Below, piece by piece: positions 60,068 through 64,000 of a DNA stretch of 64,000 nucleotides. Numbering within the stretch: the first letter of the stretch is position 1; each line of letters begins with the position of its first letter. The stretch is from assembly GCF_001602525.1 (NCBI RefSeq), contig NZ_LSYT01000007.1, positions 1 to 64,000 of the forward strand, written 5' to 3'. Made by a program: the position numbers and the translations under genes. Source of the DNA: Flavobacterium chilense. GTDB lineage: Bacteria > Bacteroidota > Bacteroidia > Flavobacteriales > Flavobacteriaceae. The notes under the pieces were generated by a model. The model was not told the DNA's origin, ran no database searches, and saw only the letters and a list, made by a program, of their open reading frames with translations.

Positions 60068-61342
60068 TTGGAAATACTAATAATATTTTTTCTAATACTA
60101 TTAAACGGAGTTTTCTCTATGTCAGAGATCGCATTGATTTCAGCTAGAAAAAACAGACTTGAAACTGCCGCAAAAAAAGGAAATAAAAGTGCCAAAATTG
60201 CACTCGATTTAGCCAATTCGCCAAATAAGTTTTTATCAACAGTACAAATCGGAATTACCCTGATCGGGATTTTGACAGGTATTTATAGTGGTGATAAAAT
60301 TACCATAGATGTAGAAACTTTCGTAAGCGGATTTGAAGTTTTAAAACCCTATGCACATTCAGTTGCAGTAGGAATTGTAGTAGTAGTTTTGACATTTTTC
60401 TCATTAGTTTTAGGAGAATTGCTTCCAAAACGAATCGGGTTAAATTATCCCGAATCGATTGCAAAAATGGTAGCAATGCCAATGAAGATTATTTCGATTA
60501 TTACAGCACCTTTTATTTGGTTGCTAACCACTTCAACAGATTTTTTATTGAATATTTTTCAAATAAAACCAACTGCTGACGGAAAAGTAACCGAAGAAGA
60601 AATTAAGGCCATCATCAAAGAAGGTACAGAAGTTGGAGAAGTGCAGGAAATTGAACAGGATATCGTGGAACGCGTTTTTCATATTGGAGACAGAAAAGTA
60701 AGTTCTCTAATGACACATCGAAAATCAGTAGATATGTTGCCTTTCAATGCCGATAAAGCCAAGATAAAAGAATTAGTCTTAATGGATTTACATACTGTTT
60801 ATCCGGTTTACAGAGACAATTACGATGATATTGTTGGGATCGTAACCCTGAAAAATATATTTGCAAACATCGAAAGTGATCATTTCGATTTAGGTGCAAT
60901 CATGATAGATGCCCCGTATTTAATGGAGCAGACAACAGCTTATAAAGCATTAGAAAATTTCAAAAAAACAGGAATCCATTATGCTTTAGTTTCAGATGAA
61001 TATGGCGTTTTTCAGGGAATAATTACCCTAAATGACATTCTGGAAGCTTTAGTTGGTGATGCATCTGATTTTTATAAAGATGAATTTCAGCTAATCGAAA
61101 GAGAAGATGGTTCATGGTTAGTTGACGGACATTATTCATTACACGATTTCTTAACTTATTTTGAGTTAGATGAACTGACAAATGATTACGAAGTAAATAC
61201 CGTAAGCGGAATGATTATGACTGAGCTTTCTCATATTCCAAAAGAAGGAGAAAAATTAATCTGGCAAAAATTTGTCTTAGAAGTCATCGATATGGATGGT
61301 GTAAAGATTGATAAAGTGTTGGTAAAAGCACTTAAAGAGTAG
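60068..61342 (+). CDS. CNNM/HlyC-CorC family transporter-like protein (hemolysin family)
   Basis: The 424-residue protein has a DUF21/CNNM membrane domain (about 1-165; NGVFSMSEIALISARKNRLE), a pair of CBS domains (about 205-325; MTHRKSVDMLP, HYALVSDEYGVFQGIITLNDI) and a CorC-HlyC domain (about 340-420; DGSWLVDGHYSLHDF). Such proteins are linked to Mg2+ or Co2+ efflux. The start is TTG (60068); the first in-frame ATG is at 60119, inside the first helix, so TTG is preferred. It lies between adk and obgE. Confidence 0.88.
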   Translation: MEILIIFFLILLNGVFSMSEIALISARKNRLETAAKKGNKSAKIALDLANSPNKFLSTVQIGITLIGILTGIYSGDKITIDVETFVSGFEVLKPYAHSVAVGIVVVVLTFFSLVLGELLPKRIGLNYPESIAKMVAMPMKIISIITAPFIWLLTTSTDFLLNIFQIKPTADGKVTEEEIKAIIKEGTEVGEVQEIEQDIVERVFHIGDRKVSSLMTHRKSVDMLPFNADKAKIKELVLMDLHTVYPVYRDNYDDIVGIVTLKNIFANIESDHFDLGAIMIDAPYLMEQTTAYKALENFKKTGIHYALVSDEYGVFQGIITLNDILEALVGDASDFYKDEFQLIEREDGSWLVDGHYSLHDFLTYFELDELTNDYEVNTVSGMIMTELSHIPKEGEKLIWQKFVLEVIDMDGVKIDKVLVKALKE

Positions 61343-61351
61343 AGAGAATTT

Positions 61352-61425
61352 GTTTCAGGTTTCAGGTTTCAGATTTCAGGTTAATTGCGTTAAGCAAACC
61401 TGAAACCTGAAACCTGGAACTTAGA
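61352..61425. repeat. Heptamer inverted repeat (TTTCAGG/CCTGAAA)
   Basis: Four TTTCAGG-like units on the left and three CCTGAAA-like units on the right form a hairpin. It is the second copy of the element at 22498-22553. It precedes obgE, and the TTTCAGG words also occur in reduced form near 44905. Confidence 0.8.
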
Positions 61426-61446
61426 ACTACACATAAACAAAAAAAA

Positions 61447-62448
61447 ATGACAGAAGGAAATTTTGTAGATTACGTTAAGATATATGTTTCTTCCGGAAAA
61501 GGAGGAAAAGGATCTACGCATTTACATAGAGAGAAATTTATTGAAAAAGGAGGCCCGGACGGAGGTGATGGTGGTCGAGGCGGACACGTATATTTGGTTG
61601 GTAATAAAGGACTTTGGACACTGTTTCATTTAAAGTTTGCCCGACATATTAAAGCGGGTCACGGTGGAGACGGAGGAGGAGACCGTAGTACAGGAGCTGA
61701 CGGAGAAGATAAATTTATCGAAGTGCCTCTGGGAACTGTCGTAAAAGACAAAGAAACCGGAGAAACTTTATTCGAAATTACCGAAGATGGTGAAAAAAGA
61801 ATTCTGTCAAAAGGTGGAAAAGGTGGTTTAGGAAACTGGCATTTTAGAAGCTCAACCAACCAAACACCAAGATACGCGCAACCAGGTTTACCGGGAGTAG
61901 AAATGGATGTGATCTTAGAACTTAAAGTCTTGGCAGATGTTGGATTGGTAGGATTTCCAAATGCTGGAAAATCGACTTTGTTGTCAGTGTTAACTTCAGC
62001 AAAACCAAAAATTGCCGATTATCCTTTTACAACCTTAAAACCAAATTTAGGAATTGTTGCTTACAGAGATTTTCAATCGTTTGTAATTGCTGATATTCCC
62101 GGAATTATTGAAGGAGCTGCAGAAGGAAAAGGTTTAGGACATTATTTCCTGCGTCATATTGAGCGTAACTCAACATTGTTGTTTTTAGTTCCGGTTGATA
62201 CACCGGATATTAAAGCAGAATACGATATTCTGGTAAACGAGCTAACAAAGTACAATCCTGAAATGCTGGATAAAGAACGTTTGTTAGTAATCTCAAAATG
62301 CGATATGCTTGACGACGAACTGAAAGCAGAATTGAAAGCAGAGTTAGATGTCTCTTTCAAAGATGTTCCATATATGTTTATTTCATCAGTTGCCCAACAA
62401 GGTTTAACAGATTTAAAAGATAAACTTTGGAAAATGCTAAACGAGTAA
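61447..62448 (+). CDS. obgE: GTPase ObgE (ribosome assembly)
   Basis: The 333-residue protein has the glycine-rich Obg fold (about 1-160; GGKGGKGSTHLHREKFIEKGG type) and the G domain: GFPNAGKST (G1), DIPGIIEGA (G3) and SKCD (G4 variant). It is an essential GTPase in ribosome maturation and stress response. It lacks the C-terminal OCT domain found in Bacillus Obg. Confidence 0.96.
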   Translation: MTEGNFVDYVKIYVSSGKGGKGSTHLHREKFIEKGGPDGGDGGRGGHVYLVGNKGLWTLFHLKFARHIKAGHGGDGGGDRSTGADGEDKFIEVPLGTVVKDKETGETLFEITEDGEKRILSKGGKGGLGNWHFRSSTNQTPRYAQPGLPGVEMDVILELKVLADVGLVGFPNAGKSTLLSVLTSAKPKIADYPFTTLKPNLGIVAYRDFQSFVIADIPGIIEGAAEGKGLGHYFLRHIERNSTLLFLVPVDTPDIKAEYDILVNELTKYNPEMLDKERLLVISKCDMLDDELKAELKAELDVSFKDVPYMFISSVAQQGLTDLKDKLWKMLNE

Positions 62449-62468
62449 AAAATAAGATTTAGATATTT

Positions 62469-62503
62469 AAAAGGCGTTCTGGAAACAGGACGCCTTTTTT
62501 TCT
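62469..62503 (+). terminator. Terminator of obgE
   Basis: AAAAGGCGTTC(TGG) and GACGCCTTTT form the stem, followed by a T run. Confidence 0.8.
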
Positions 62504-62624
62504 TTATAAAATGTTAAATTCGTAATAAATAGCTAAAATTATATTCGCATATTCAATTTAATTACTGTTTAAGATAATATAATTGTGAAAATGAGTTATA
62601 TTCGCGTCACTTAAATAAAAAAAC

Positions 62625-64000
62625 ATGAAAAAAATAATTTTATTCTTGACTATGTGTCTGATGGCTTTTCCGGTAAGAGCTGATGAAGGAATGTGGTTCT
62701 TGATGTTTATCGAGAGATTGAACCATAGAGATATGGAAAAAATGGGCTTACAATTAACAGCCGAAGAAATTTACAGTATTAATCATCATAGTTTAAAAGA
62801 TGCAATTGTACAATTTAACGGTGGTTGTACTGCAGAAATTGTTTCTAAAGACGGATTGGTTTTAACCAATCACCATTGTGGATATAATGCAATTGCTGAG
62901 CTATCTACAGCAGAACAAAATTATTTAAAAGATGGTTTTTGGGCAAAACAAAGAAGTGCCGAAATGAAACCAAAATCCTTATATGTTCGTTTCTTCGTTC
63001 GTATGGATGATGTTTCTAAAAGAATCTTATCAAAAGTAAACGATCAAATGACAGAAACTGAAAGAAACAAAATCATTCAGCAGGAAATCAATTTGATTGA
63101 AAAAGAAAATAGCGAAAACGGAAAATATACCGTTTCTGTTCGTCCTTTCTTTCAGGGAAATGAATATTACTATTTTGTTTACCAGGATTACACAGACGTT
63201 CGTTTAGTAGGAACGCCACCAGAAAGTGTTGGTAAATTTGGAGGAGATACAGACAACTGGGAGTGGCCACGTCAAACAGGAGATTTCTCAATGTTCAGAG
63301 TATATGCTGATAAAGACGGAAATCCTGCTGCTTATTCTAAAGACAACGTGCCTTTACAGCCTAAACATTACTTACCAGTAAGTATTAAAGGAGTTAAGGA
63401 AAATGACTTTGCTATGATTTTAGGTTATCCGGGAAGAACAAATCGTTGGATGCCGGCTGGCGGAATTGAGCAAAACATAAAATATGCTTATCCTGCATGG
63501 GTTGAAGGTGCTAAAACCGGAATGGACGTGATGAAAAAGTATATGGATAAAGATGCAACTGTTCGTTTACAATATGCATCTAAATATGCTTCAACAGCCA
63601 ACTACTGGAAAAACCGTCAGGGTATGATTGATGCTTTAACAAAAGCAGGGACAGTAGATGTTAAAACAGCACAGGAAGATAAATTCTACGAATGGGCAAC
63701 TAAACCTGCTAATAAAGAAAAGTACGAAAATGTAATTCCTACTATCAATGATTATTACAGAGAAACAAATTTAAAAGCGAGCCATGATAACTACTTAACG
63801 CAGCTTTTGCGTACTTCAGGTTATGCAACAGGACCAGCAAATTTAGGAAATGCATTAATTGCTTACTACAATGAAAATGATGCTAAAAGAGCAGAAATGC
63901 TTCCTAAAATTAATGCTATGATTGATAACATTTATGGCGAATTTTATGCACCGCTTGAAAAAGATGTGTTAACGGCGCAATTAAATTTGTATGCTGCCAA
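62625..64000 (+). CDS. S46 family dipeptidyl peptidase (DPP7/DPP11-like), partial at the window end
   Basis: The first 458 residues are inside the window; the family has about 710-720. A signal peptide (about 1-19, ending VRADE) precedes the chymotrypsin-like core. The catalytic His is in GLVLTNHHCGYN, the Asp region in FGGDTDNWEWPRQTGDFS, and ILGYPGRTNRW follows; the Ser and the specificity-defining Gly/Arg lie beyond 64000. It is a periplasmic serine peptidase that removes dipeptides. DPP7 and DPP11 cannot be told apart here. Confidence 0.9.
   Translation, partial: MKKIILFLTMCLMAFPVRADEGMWFLMFIERLNHRDMEKMGLQLTAEEIYSINHHSLKDAIVQFNGGCTAEIVSKDGLVLTNHHCGYNAIAELSTAEQNYLKDGFWAKQRSAEMKPKSLYVRFFVRMDDVSKRILSKVNDQMTETERNKIIQQEINLIEKENSENGKYTVSVRPFFQGNEYYYFVYQDYTDVRLVGTPPESVGKFGGDTDNWEWPRQTGDFSMFRVYADKDGNPAAYSKDNVPLQPKHYLPVSIKGVKENDFAMILGYPGRTNRWMPAGGIEQNIKYAYPAWVEGAKTGMDVMKKYMDKDATVRLQYASKYASTANYWKNRQGMIDALTKAGTVDVKTAQEDKFYEWATKPANKEKYENVIPTINDYYRETNLKASHDNYLTQLLRTSGYATGPANLGNALIAYYNENDAKRAEMLPKINAMIDNIYGEFYAPLEKDVLTAQLNLYAA

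Overview
The window is AT-rich chromosomal DNA that reads as a member of the Flavobacteriaceae, most likely a Flavobacterium. The reasons are a protein with a type IX secretion (T9SS) type B C-terminal domain next to a PorP/SprF-like gene, TAnnTTTG promoter elements, the near absence of Shine-Dalgarno sequences, an S46 dipeptidyl peptidase, a TonB-dependent receptor and many short intergenic hairpin repeats. No phage, insertion sequence, integron or CRISPR array was seen.

Layout. Positions 1-175 hold the end of an rRNA operon (5S rRNA and terminator). From 0.5 to 26.5 kb the content is mostly housekeeping: a Crp/Fnr regulator and an LpxA-like acyltransferase, a DMT exporter, tRNA-Val, folC, exbB-exbD with a convergent TonB-like protein, an amino-acid dehydrogenase, a chalcone-isomerase-like protein, an acyl-CoA dehydrogenase, a DinB-like/TANGO2 pair, an M28 peptidase, an SDR, a four-helix-bundle protein, a SprT-like protein, an esterase lipoprotein, an MlaF/MlaE-type ABC pair, a glycosyltransferase, a methyltransferase, a KAS III-like enzyme, gcvP and a UbiA-like membrane protein.

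The accessory part is 26.7-39.8 kb. Two loci, 8 kb apart, start with the same 76-nt non-coding leader (66 of 76 positions identical without gaps), ending 10-11 nt before the start codon. Locus A (26970-29076) encodes two paralogous proteins of no family I recognise. Locus B (34926-39781) encodes a DUF1842-like protein, a membrane-anchored protein with one CXXCH haem motif, a GMC oxidoreductase and a PAS-cupin_5 fusion. Between them lies a minus-strand cluster led by a GbsR/MarR regulator (DUF2071, two small paralogous membrane proteins, fatty acid desaturase, TIGR01777-type epimerase, SRPBCC). The shared leader suggests that the two loci form one regulon, and this is the best candidate here for an undescribed system.

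From 40 to 64 kb: a Na+/H+ antiporter, a SanA-like protein, an M3 peptidase, purE and purK with a small membrane protein gene between them, two tandem AraC-type regulators, a 1455-residue T9SS-exported adhesin-like protein with seven near-identical 252-bp repeats plus its SprF-like partner, a HEAT-like protein, a TonB-dependent receptor, a sorbosone dehydrogenase-like lipoprotein, hpt, adk, a CNNM/CBS membrane protein, obgE and the 5' part of an S46 peptidase that runs off the window.
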